From Gammaproteobacteria bacterium (lineage in GTDB: Bacteria; Pseudomonadota; Gammaproteobacteria; Steroidobacterales; SZUA-146), in NCBI GenBank assembly GCA_003228965.1, contig QIGP01000130.1, positions 1-7,237 of the forward strand: a DNA stretch of 7,237 bases, given 5' to 3'. The notes under the pieces are model-generated. The model worked only from the letters and a program-made list of their open reading frames with translations. It was not told the origin of the DNA and did no database searches. The translations under genes and the position numbers were made by a program. Below are positions 1-6,300 of the stretch, in pieces. The stretch's first letter is position 1; every line of letters begins with the position of its first letter.

Positions 1-38
1 GTACTAGTGCGTTATACAAGCGATACCCTGTGGCATTT
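1..38. other. Left edge, no feature seen
   Basis: The 38 bases after the pilX stop show no terminator hairpin and no coding start: the only ATG on the minus strand runs into a stop after ten codons. Confidence 0.6.
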
Positions 39-479
39 CTAATTGGTACCGACTCCCGGCACCACAATAAAGAAACCTTGTTGATTTACGTTGGTCGCAT
101 TCTTACCTGACTGACCACGTGCCGTAATGACGTAGTGGTCGGCCGAATACTCCGAAAACGAATAACCTTCAGCAAAGGTGTTCGCTCGATACGTTACGTC
201 GGTTGTGGCAACGATGCCATTGTCGAACGCGTAGTTATTCAGGCGAGGCAGGACGGGGGTCGCCTGGCCCAATACAAATTCTGCTTCAATAGCTGACTCT
301 GAAGCCTGAAATGCGTTTTCGGTAAACTGCGTGTTACCCGCCAGAACAAGTTCAAGAGTTGCCGTAGACATGCCGCTCACAGCGAACACCGTAAGAATCA
401 AAAGCAGAATGAGTCCCACTACCAGGGCAGCGCCCTGTTGTCTTTGTGGTCCAATTCTCGAGCGTGTTAATTTTTTCAT
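39..479 (-). CDS. pilX: Type IV pilus minor pilin PilX
   Basis: A 146-residue PilX. The leader MKKLTRSRIGPQRQQG would be cut after G16, giving mature AALVVGLILLLILTVFAVSGMSTATLE, followed by LVLAGNTQFTENAFQASESAIEAE; this N-terminal block is the PilX_N signature. Unlike the other pilins here it has alanine at mature position 1 and valine, not glutamate, at position 5; this is usual for PilX-type proteins. It has no cysteine, so no disulfide loop, and its C-terminal part is short. It begins 13 bases after the pilW stop, whose TAA is part of the Shine-Dalgarno AAGGA (spacer 10). It ends at the left edge of the window. In the common gene order pilY1 would follow; the 38 bases left show no start for it. 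Confidence 0.92.
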   Translation of the reverse strand: MKKLTRSRIGPQRQQGAALVVGLILLLILTVFAVSGMSTATLELVLAGNTQFTENAFQASESAIEAEFVLGQATPVLPRLNNYAFDNGIVATTDVTYRANTFAEGYSFSEYSADHYVITARGQSGKNATNVNQQGFFIVVPGVGTN

Positions 480-489
480 GGTCCTGTGT

Positions 490-494
490 TCCTT
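490..494 (-). promoter_or_regulatory. Ribosome binding site of pilX overlapping the pilW stop
   Basis: The minus strand reads TAAGGAACACAGGACCATG: the pilW stop TAA runs into AAGGA, with a 10-base spacer to the pilX ATG. A second AGGA lies only 2 bases from the ATG. The overlap with the stop suggests coupled translation of pilW and pilX. Confidence 0.6.
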
Positions 495-1473
495 ACAAGG
501 TTTCAGCGCGGCGATTGCGCATTTCTATTGTCTTCGTAACTAACAGTCTGCGGTATTTGGTGTCATTAGCAGCGGCCAAGGGGCCGGCAGAGCTAAACGA
601 TTGATCGGCGTAGGTGTAGGTGACGTCTTCAGTATAGCCCTGCTCTATTTTTTCGGCACGAACCCGTAGCCATACGCGAGCGACCAAAATGGCATCGGGG
701 TTGACGACAGCATCAAAGTCAACGTACATATTGACTGACTGATCGCCGGTTGTGTCGATGCCGTATTGAATCTGGAGATCTTCGACTCCAGTGATGACTT
801 CTTCACTGATAACCACCGGATTGGTTCCGTCGGTTGACAGGTATGAGCGACGTAGTGACGGTACGTCGTCGTGTAAGTCAGAAGAATCCGAGACCCAGTA
901 GGCGACTGTGGTTAGTCGACTGTTAATACCGTCGGTGGCGACTCCGCCTGGCTGATTGGGGCCTTCGAAAATGGTGCCGTTGCTTGTTGCAGAGCGTATG
1001 TAAAGAACTCCGGCCAGTAGATCAGCTTCGTCAACCGGGGTCGATTGGGCGTGACGCAGTATGAGCACGTCTGAATTGGCCACGTAGTCGGAGGTTGGAA
1101 TACATGTTGTATTGTACGGATTTATATTGTTGGACCCTTCAATGGCGACATCAATATTGATTGACCAGTTAACCTGGCAGTCGCCTACGCTTGCAGTCAG
1201 CGCCGATACGGGCTGGGTTGGGTCCGACGAACCTGCGATTTGAGACGATTCATTGGTAAGTCCCCACAAATCAGCCGCTCGAACATCACGTTCGATAAAT
1301 TGAAGTGCGTAGCGCGCATTTTCCTGTAAGCGTGCGGCTTGCTCGCTAATAATAAGGGCGGCCTGGCTTTGGGTGTATACGCGCAAGGCGCCGGCGACCA
1401 GAAAGACGCCGATGATCATGGCGACCATCAGTTCGATAAGATTAAAACCTTGTTGGCGTTTATATGTAGTCAT
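493..1473 (-). CDS. pilW: Type IV pilus minor pilin PilW
   Basis: PilW is the large minor pilin of the PilV/W/X/E tip complex. I start at the ATG of MTTYKRQQG, 10 bases after the pilV stop, giving 326 residues; the longer frame would run back into pilV. Cleavage after G9 leaves a mature protein of 317 residues starting FNLIELMVAMIIGVFLVAGAL, with E14 as mature E5. Family marks are RLQENARYALQFIERDVRAADLWG (48-71), C99 and C124 as a likely disulfide, the GVEDLQIQYGID motif (229-240), and an ending with RRLLVTKTIEMRNRR, all usual in PilW. Length is normal and there is no frame damage. The ribosome site is weak (TAGG from the end of pilV), consistent with coupling to pilV translation. Confidence 0.93.
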   Translation of the reverse strand: MTTYKRQQGFNLIELMVAMIIGVFLVAGALRVYTQSQAALIISEQAARLQENARYALQFIERDVRAADLWGLTNESSQIAGSSDPTQPVSALTASVGDCQVNWSINIDVAIEGSNNINPYNTTCIPTSDYVANSDVLILRHAQSTPVDEADLLAGVLYIRSATSNGTIFEGPNQPGGVATDGINSRLTTVAYWVSDSSDLHDDVPSLRRSYLSTDGTNPVVISEEVITGVEDLQIQYGIDTTGDQSVNMYVDFDAVVNPDAILVARVWLRVRAEKIEQGYTEDVTYTYADQSFSSAGPLAAANDTKYRRLLVTKTIEMRNRRAETL

Positions 1474-1483
1474 GTGGGTCGAC

Positions 1484-1987
1484 CTATAGTGCAAAAGACA
1501 ATTCGTAGCTTTGCTCGGAACTCTTTTCCGACCATTCAACCAGAATTGTCAAGGTAGTTGGGTTAGTTGCGGCGTTACGCGTGATTGATCCACGGGCGTT
1601 AGCCAGGCCTGCTTTTTTAGCATCGTCGTCATTGGTGTTGCCCAAGGCTGTTTTCCACTGCCAAATATCGTAGCCAGCCATTTGGCTCGCGGTACAATCT
1701 ACCGCAGCAATGCCAATGCTCGAGCCACATCGAGTGGCTGGGGCCGCAGGCGTCTGGGCAGAGTTTGTGACATAGAATATTTCGCCCGCTCGGTTGACGC
1801 GCATGCGATCGGCCATGTCGGCAGCGAGGTTAATGGCCTTGGTACGGGCTAGTGCCGACTGACCGGACTTCAGGCTTTCAACATAAAGTGCCGCTATTCC
1901 CAGCATGCCTGTAGATAAAATCACAATAGTCACGAGGACTTCAATAAGTGAAAAGCCGCGCTGTTGCTGGTTGCTTGTATTGTTCAC
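1484..1987 (-). CDS. pilV: Type IV pilus minor pilin PilV
   Basis: PilV is a priming minor pilin of the inner-membrane/tip complex. From the GTG at 1987 the product is 167 residues, with leader MNNTSNQQQRG, cleavage after G11, and mature FSLIEVLVTIVILSTGMLG with E16 as mature E5. NLAADMADRMRVNRAGE (53-69) and the paired C87 and C98 followed by QMAGYDIWQWKTAL are typical PilV blocks; VEWSEKS near the C-terminus also fits. The start is a choice. In-frame ATG codons at 2050 and 2056 and a TTG at 2074 would give leaders of 32 or more residues and have no visible ribosome site, whereas GTG gives a normal 11-residue leader preceded by a modest GGTAAG. The gene ends 10 bases before pilW. It is the first gene of a tight pilV-pilW-pilX block. 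Confidence 0.88.
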   Translation of the reverse strand: MNNTSNQQQRGFSLIEVLVTIVILSTGMLGIAALYVESLKSGQSALARTKAINLAADMADRMRVNRAGEIFYVTNSAQTPAAPATRCGSSIGIAAVDCTASQMAGYDIWQWKTALGNTNDDDAKKAGLANARGSITRNAATNPTTLTILVEWSEKSSEQSYELSFAL

Positions 1988-1995
1988 TGGTCTTA

Positions 1996-2004
1996 CCGTT
2001 TGTC
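1996..2004 (+). promoter_or_regulatory. AlgR-like box, proximal, inverted
   Basis: CCGTTTGTC on the plus strand, identical to and inverted against the box at 2060-2068, with centres 64 bases apart (about six helical turns). It touches the Shine-Dalgarno region of pilV, so binding here could also repress; function is inference. Confidence 0.4.
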
Positions 2005-2059
2005 TATCGAATGTTGGAGCCAGTATTACTTGATGGTTAATTGATGTCATGTACATCGC

Positions 2060-2068
2060 GACAAACGG
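2060..2068 (-). promoter_or_regulatory. AlgR-like box, distal
   Basis: CCGTTTGTC on the minus strand matches the AlgR box known from Pseudomonas aeruginosa (CCGTTCGTC and close variants, from memory). It lies 73 bases before the pilV GTG, next to a TAAAAT -10-like hexamer, and is the exact inverted copy of the box at 1996-2004. Confidence 0.45.
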
Positions 2069-2192
2069 AAACAATTTTAGGATAAGCGGATCGTAATGCG
2101 TATTGTTAAGCGGTGTCGTTTTAAAAATTGCGCAATTAGTATGATGTTTACGTTGAGTGAGATAACTTACGTGGCGTGTAAAAAACGCAAAG

Positions 2193-2208
2193 TGTGAACG
2201 TGGTCACA
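2193..2208. promoter_or_regulatory. Perfect CRP/Vfr palindrome upstream of pilV
   Basis: The sequence is TGTGA-ACGTGG-TCACA on the plus strand, a 10-of-10 match to the TGTGA-N6-TCACA core bound by CRP and by its Pseudomonas relative Vfr. It is centred about 213 bases before the pilV GTG. The best -10-like hexamer at class I distance is CATACT (2138-2143), which is weak. Confidence 0.6.
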
Positions 2209-2277
2209 TTCTACAAGTAGTGAATTACGTTTTCTTAAATTCGCAAAGTTAGTAGCTGCGAACGGCGACAAAGAGGG

Positions 2278-2292
2278 AGCGCAGAGTGCGCT
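2278..2292 (-). terminator. Weak terminator-like hairpin after pilE copy 2
   Basis: On the minus strand AGCGCA-CTC-TGCGCT forms a perfect 6-base-pair stem with a 3-base loop, 25 bases after the pilE copy 2 stop. It is followed by CCCTCTTTGTC, a poor T tract, so termination would be partial at best. Confidence 0.35.
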
Positions 2293-2317
2293 AGACGCCA
2301 TCGAAGGTGAGTGCCAC

Positions 2318-2743
2318 CTATTTCCAGCAACTCTCTGTTGTATCAACATCGCCGCTACCAGTGTCACCAATGGCGCCTCTATTGCCGTTAGCGTCAATCG
2401 AAAAGCTAGAGCATTTGTTATCGTCTTCCTGAGACTCACCGTCCTTGGTCGATGCCGTTGCGATGAATGTTGTGACTAGATTGTCAGAGGCGACAGCAAG
2501 CGTATACAGGCCTTCATCGGTGCCCACAATGTTCAGCTCGTTGAGGTCGGTAGTGTACGAATTGTTGGAGATATAAAATTTTTCTTGCTCAGCTGCCAGT
2601 CGCAGCAATGCAGTGGTAGCGTCTGTACGCATCGTACGTTTCACGTGTTCGCGGTAACTTGGAAGAGCAATTGACGTAACAATCGCAATGATCACTACAG
2701 TGATCATAAGTTCGATCAGGGAAAAACCGGTTGATTTTTTCAT
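2318..2743 (-). CDS. pilE: PilE-family minor pilin, copy 2
   Basis: A 141-residue prepilin with a short leader MKKSTG. Cleavage after G6 leaves a mature protein of 135 residues starting FSLIELMITVVIIAI, with E11 as mature E5. It shares with copy 1 the blocks RTDAT-x-ALL-x-x-AAEQEK, NN-x-YT, a DD..C..FSID stretch and a C-terminal CW, so the two are tandem paralogues. C111 and C139 would close the disulfide loop. The ribosome site is weak (GAGA about 8 bases before ATG). It lies 193 bases from copy 1, in contrast to the 9-base spacing between pilY1 and copy 1. That gap holds a candidate promoter, so this gene may be transcribed on its own. The job is presumably a second tip or priming subunit, or a variant that replaces copy 1; this is inference. 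Confidence 0.88.
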   Translation of the reverse strand: MKKSTGFSLIELMITVVIIAIVTSIALPSYREHVKRTMRTDATTALLRLAAEQEKFYISNNSYTTDLNELNIVGTDEGLYTLAVASDNLVTTFIATASTKDGESQEDDNKCSSFSIDANGNRGAIGDTGSGDVDTTESCWK

Positions 2744-2776
2744 AATGCTGTCTCTACGCTCTGTATATTACCTAAT

Positions 2777-2813
2777 GTAATCCCGGAGTTTCGGACTCCA
2801 GGAAAAGGATTAC
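2777..2813 (-). repeat. Compound hairpin at the predicted 5' end of the pilE copy 2 transcript
   Basis: On the minus strand, GTAATCC (2813-2807) pairs perfectly with GGATTAC (2783-2777). Inside, GGAGT pairs with ACTCC around a CCGAA loop. An alternative inner pairing, CCTGGAGT with ACTCCGGG, gives 8 pairs including one G-U. It lies almost exactly at the predicted transcript start and could stabilise the 5' end or gate translation. Confidence 0.5.
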
Positions 2814-2820
2814 GGTTGGG

Positions 2821-2826
2821 AGTATA
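2821..2826 (-). promoter_or_regulatory. Candidate -10 element for pilE copy 2
   Basis: TATACT on the minus strand matches sigma-70 TATAAT at 5 of 6 positions and lies 22 bases after the CRP-like palindrome. The -35 region (around GGTTCG) is poor, as expected for a CRP-dependent class II promoter. Transcription would begin near 2814-2815. Confidence 0.45.
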
Positions 2827-2848
2827 TCGGCGAAGTGAGAGAGCGAAC

Positions 2849-2864
2849 CGTGAGTGGGTTCACA
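2849..2864. promoter_or_regulatory. CRP/Vfr-like binding site upstream of pilE copy 2
   Basis: On the minus strand the sequence is TGTGA-ACCCAC-TCACG, matching 9 of 10 bases of the CRP-family palindrome TGTGA-N6-TCACA. Its centre (2856.5) lies 41.5 to 42.5 bases upstream of the start expected from the TATACT element, which is the class II activator position. Confidence 0.5.
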
Positions 2865-2869
2865 GTTTT

Positions 2870-2887
2870 TGTCGCCTTACGGCGACA
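2870..2887 (-). repeat. Perfect hairpin with GUAA tetraloop after pilE copy 1
   Basis: On the minus strand TGTCGCC-GTAA-GGCGACA forms a perfect 7-base-pair stem closed by a GNRA-type GUAA loop, about 50 bases after the pilE copy 1 stop. It is followed by AAAAAC, not a run of T, so it is not a standard intrinsic terminator. It could protect the 3' end of the pilY1-pilE message or be a processing site; this is inference. Confidence 0.6.
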
Positions 2888-2936
2888 GCGTGTTAAATAG
2901 ATAGAAGTTAAGACCGGGCGTTTAGCTGGGAAGGCA

Positions 2937-3380
2937 CTACCAACAACCTGTGGTAACTGCGCCACCAGAGGCGTCGACCCCTTCGGATCTCTTGGCCCCG
3001 GTATGATCAATGGAAAACTCGGCACATCCCTTGTCATCAACTTGAGAGACGTTGCCGGGAGTGTTTGGGGCAGCGACAGCAAGAAAGCCCCCATCCGGCG
3101 TCGTTAACGTTAGTTTGTACTTGCCGGCCTCGGTTTCAGTAATTCCAAGATCATCCAATTCTGACGTATAAGCATTGTTTTTCAAGAATTCCTTTTCTTG
3201 TTCCGCTGCAATAACAAGTAGCGCACTCGTTGCGTCCGTACGTCCCGCTTTGTGGACTTGACGTATATAACTCGGGTAGGCGAGTGTGGCTATGATGGCA
3301 ATAATGGCCACGACAATCATTAGCTCAATGAGCGTGAAGCCGCGAACACGTTCTGAATGTTGTGTTGACAGGTTGTTCAT
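2937..3380 (-). CDS. pilE: PilE-family minor pilin, copy 1
   Basis: A 147-residue prepilin. A 14-residue leader ends in RVRG; cleavage by prepilin peptidase PilD after G14 would give a mature protein of 133 residues beginning FTLIELMIVVAIIAI, with the assembly glutamate E19 (mature E5). The helix continues through PSYIRQV and RTDATSALLVIAAEQEKEF, a pattern typical of PilE minor pilins that join the tip complex with PilV, PilW, PilX and PilY1. C119 and C146 would form the C-terminal disulfide loop, ending GCW. It starts only 9 bases after the pilY1 stop. The Shine-Dalgarno GAGGA overlaps that stop codon, so the two genes are very likely translationally coupled. It is a paralogue of the next gene downstream. 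A major pilin is less likely, given the context and PilE-like sequence. Confidence 0.9.
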   Translation of the reverse strand: MNNLSTQHSERVRGFTLIELMIVVAIIAIIATLAYPSYIRQVHKAGRTDATSALLVIAAEQEKEFLKNNAYTSELDDLGITETEAGKYKLTLTTPDGGFLAVAAPNTPGNVSQVDDKGCAEFSIDHTGAKRSEGVDASGGAVTTGCW

Positions 3381-3386
3381 GGCGTA

Positions 3387-3391
3387 TCCTC
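3387..3391 (-). promoter_or_regulatory. Ribosome binding site of pilE copy 1 overlapping the pilY1 stop
   Basis: The minus strand reads TGAGGATACGCCATG here: the stop TGA of pilY1 is part of the GAGGA Shine-Dalgarno, followed by a 6-base spacer and the ATG of pilE. This fixes the start and suggests that ribosomes finishing pilY1 re-initiate on pilE. Confidence 0.75.
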
Positions 3392-6300
3392 AAAGTTCTA
3401 CCCAGTAGGTTCGAACTGGCCGTGTGGCCAGACCTACGTCGATGGTTTCAGTGCCCGCCTGCACGACCAGTTCGGCGATGTTTGGTACCAGGCCGTCGTC
3501 AGACGCGCAATCGTCACACTCGGGGGTTACGAATATCAGTTTAGGTTGGGGCGGAATACCGGTTGCGCCAAGCTCCACACTGGCTGCAATTGGTGGGACA
3601 CCGGCTACGTCGTCATACAGCGCCGGTTGCCCACTCAGAATGTCTATGCCGTAAAATCGTCCAAGTCCGGTAGCGGCAACAGGATCGCACGACAGTGCAG
3701 GACTATCTGGCGAATAAGTCGTGAAGAAAATGCGGCCTTCGGCGGTGACCGCGGAGGACAGTGATTTTTCACCAGAACTTGCGTCAAGGCCAAGGTACCA
3801 ACCGCGACCAAAATCACCTGCAGTTATTGTAGGTGTGCCGCTTTGAATGCCGTTAAGAGTGAGCTCCAGCATTTCGGTTTCGGTGACTAGCGGATTCCGC
3901 TCAGCGTTCTCGTACTCAGGAATATTTGTAGCGGGGTCTACGGAAGGTGCATAAATAAAGTCGTCTCTAATGACGTAAAGCTTGTCATCAATTTTAACGT
4001 CAAGTGGGCTGGCGCGATAGCCTGAGCCAAGGGCTATGGTCAGAAAACCGCGGCCGTCTTCAACGTAACGTGAGACGCTGGGTGCCGAATAAAAGCGACG
4101 CTCATTTGCCGTGCCTTCACCGCCGAAGTCTGCAATGCGGCCGCCGGTGATGGCCAGGTCGGTTCTAACGGGATTGGTATTAATATCGAAGCGCCATACC
4201 TGCGCTGCCATGTCACCGACGTATAAACGGTTGATGAAACCGTCGCCGTTGGTGTCGATGATGCGTACGTCAGAAGGGATGCTGTGCGTCATGGCGTCGA
4301 GTTCAAGATTGGCGCCCGTGCCTGGTCCGCCAGCACTCCAAATCAAGTTGCCCGTTCTGGCGTCGACAATGTAAACCGAATTGCCCATGGTGTCGGCAGA
4401 GTTGTTATCACGGTCCTGGTTTGGATCGTAGCCGCCACCAAAAATGAGCACGTCTTTTTCAATGTCATTGAGATTAATTTTGGCGTAGCTTGCTGACGAC
4501 CAGGTCTGTCCAAGATTGGAAAAATTCGTACGCGTGTTATCAATTACGAATTTGAGTTCTGGTGCGTTTCTGTTGGTCATGTCAAACGCGTAGTAACCGC
4601 GGCCGCCGCGACGCATGCCAGCGTAGACCCACAAATTATCGCCGGATTCGACAATGAAATTTTTGTCATCGTCGCCCTCAATCCAGGCGGTGATAGGGCC
4701 GTCCATGCCATAGATTTTACTGTCTATGCGATTTGCTGACGGTCTGTTCGCTTTGAGATCGACCTGCCTTGGTAGCAACTTTTTAGGAATGAACGCGAAG
4801 TACTCCATGTCATTCGTCGTGGTGTTTTCCTGGGTCGGATCGATCGCGTGTATGAAACCGTCGTTTGTGCCAAACACGAGCAGCAGGTCGTCAGTACCAC
4901 CGTCAAAATTAATCACGAGTGGCTGACTGTGCAGTGGATCGCCAAGCATGCGACGAGCACCGCCTTCTTCGTCAAGACCGGACGTATAGTCGATGAGCTC
5001 CAGCAGTTCATCGCCTTGCGGCATGCCTGGAATAGCACCTATTACGTCGCTGTTGTCCCGACTAATTACGTTCCCTTCAACAGAGAGTGTGGCGTTAGAC
5101 GTAAGGTTCGAGAAGATATTGCGCTGAGCGGACAAACGAGCGGCAACGCCACCTTCGGAGACGTCAGGACCATCGGAATCTGTACCCCACAAGCTTACGG
5201 CCCGAGTGTTAAACAGGCCTGTTGAAGGATCAACCGCAGGCGCGCCATTGGCGTCGAGAATTTCGATATCACCGCCCTCAGTTGCTCGGCCAATCTTGTA
5301 ACCTTTGAGGTTACCGTCCCAGTGCGGCTGGCCCGAAGGAGAAGGCTTGTATAGCGTAAAGTAAAGCGTGTCGCGGTTCGTAAAGCGATTTAGGCTGTTG
5401 ACAGAAACGGCGGGCGCAGTGAACGATGCGACGTCAGTATCGACACTGTCAAATATGTCGTCAAACGCTTCTTTGAGCTGGTCCGGGTTATTCGCGAGAA
5501 AGTATCCCGGAGTATCCGGTTCGCCGTCATCGTTCGTATCGACCTGACCGGTAGTGGCGTCTTGAAGAAGCGGAAAGTCTGCGAAAAATCCGATGATGAA
5601 GGTATCAATGGATTGATTGCCTGAGAACCCGCTGCCTGTCGCAAGGTCCGTCGTTTTCATGTAATTGGTCAGATCATCGAGACAGTTGTCGCCGTCGCAC
5701 GGCCCAGTCAAGTTCTCAATGTCGTTGTCGGCCTCGAAGTCGAGATTTGGGTTACCGTCGGTGAGTAGTACAACGTAATTTTTCTGACAGGCCGCTTCAA
5801 TGGGAGAGCGGTAGTTGCCACCGTCGAGAGAGGTAGCCACTGAGGTTGTTGGGGTAGAGGCATCGCCAAACCTAGGGGCATCCCCTTTGTAGTAGCGATA
5901 GGCTTCGTACATAGTCTCGGCAAGTGGTGTGCTGCCCGTGGGCGTGAGCGCGTCTATTTCGGACTTAAGCGTGACGTCGTGATCGCCGGTAGCAAGTTTC
6001 ACTGTCGGGGCTACGACCATGCCACCTGCACCGTTTGCCGAGAAACGCATAAGGCCAAGGCGGAGACCGTCGTTGTTTAGAACTGAACGCGCTTTCAGTG
6101 TTTGTACAAGTTCGTTAGCGACATTTTGAACAATTTCCAGTCGAGACAAAACAACGGGTTCGTCGGCTATCTTACGTTCGTAAATCCAGTTCAAATAGTT
6201 CGGCGTAAAAAAGGTGTAGCCGGCGCCGGTGTTTTGCCAGTTCACCACCTGTGGATCGGTTTCCGATGTAGACCACGGGTGGAGAGTACTTATAGGGGTG

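Larger units (their letters stand above)
1988..2317 (-). promoter_or_regulatory. Regulatory gap upstream of pilV
   Basis: These 330 bases have no supported gene and are richer in A and T than the flanking genes. In minus-strand order they hold a weak terminator-like hairpin (2278-2292), a perfect CRP/Vfr palindrome (2193-2208), a 12-base perfect palindrome AATTGCGCAATT (2126-2137), a possible -10 TAAAAT (2074-2079, no good -35), and two inverted AlgR-like boxes (2060-2068 and 1996-2004). It most likely separates transcription of pilV-pilW-pilX from the pilE genes. Confidence 0.55.
2744..2936 (-). promoter_or_regulatory. Regulatory gap between the two pilE copies
   Basis: These 193 bases carry no gene I can support. 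On the coding (minus) strand, in order, they hold a GNRA-capped hairpin (2870-2887), a CRP/Vfr-like palindrome (2849-2864), a TATACT -10 element (2821-2826) and a compound hairpin (2777-2813) just before the leader of pilE copy 2. The arrangement reads as a promoter region for pilE copy 2, with a structured 5' leader of about 70 bases. Confidence 0.5.

Noticed and set aside
1477..1484. Palindrome GGTCGACC between pilV and pilW
   Set aside because: An 8-base palindrome is expected by chance at this length and sits at the pilV stop and pilW ribosome site; no regulatory family suggested.
2301..2316. Sigma-54-like element on the minus strand: TGGCAC then TTCGA five bases later, just after pilE copy 2
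   Set aside because: The -24 half is perfect but the -12 half lacks the essential GC (TTCGA instead of TTGCA), so a working RpoN promoter is unlikely.
2167..2439. 90-codon open frame on the minus strand covering part of the pilE-pilV gap
   Set aside because: It overlaps the 3' half of pilE copy 2 in another frame, has no ribosome site or family resemblance, and runs through the CRP palindrome.
2810..3094. 94-codon open frame on the minus strand running from pilE copy 1 into the gap
   Set aside because: It is a shadow of pilE copy 1 in another frame, with no sign of a protein family.
5131..5139. Partial AlgR-like box (8 of 9, GACAAACGA) inside pilY1
   Set aside because: One mismatch and fully inside coding sequence with conserved residues, so chance is the simpler account.
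4848..5225. 125-codon open frame on the plus strand within pilY1
   Set aside because: It is antisense to the conserved pilY1 propeller region; the reverse frame is open by chance and shows no start signal.
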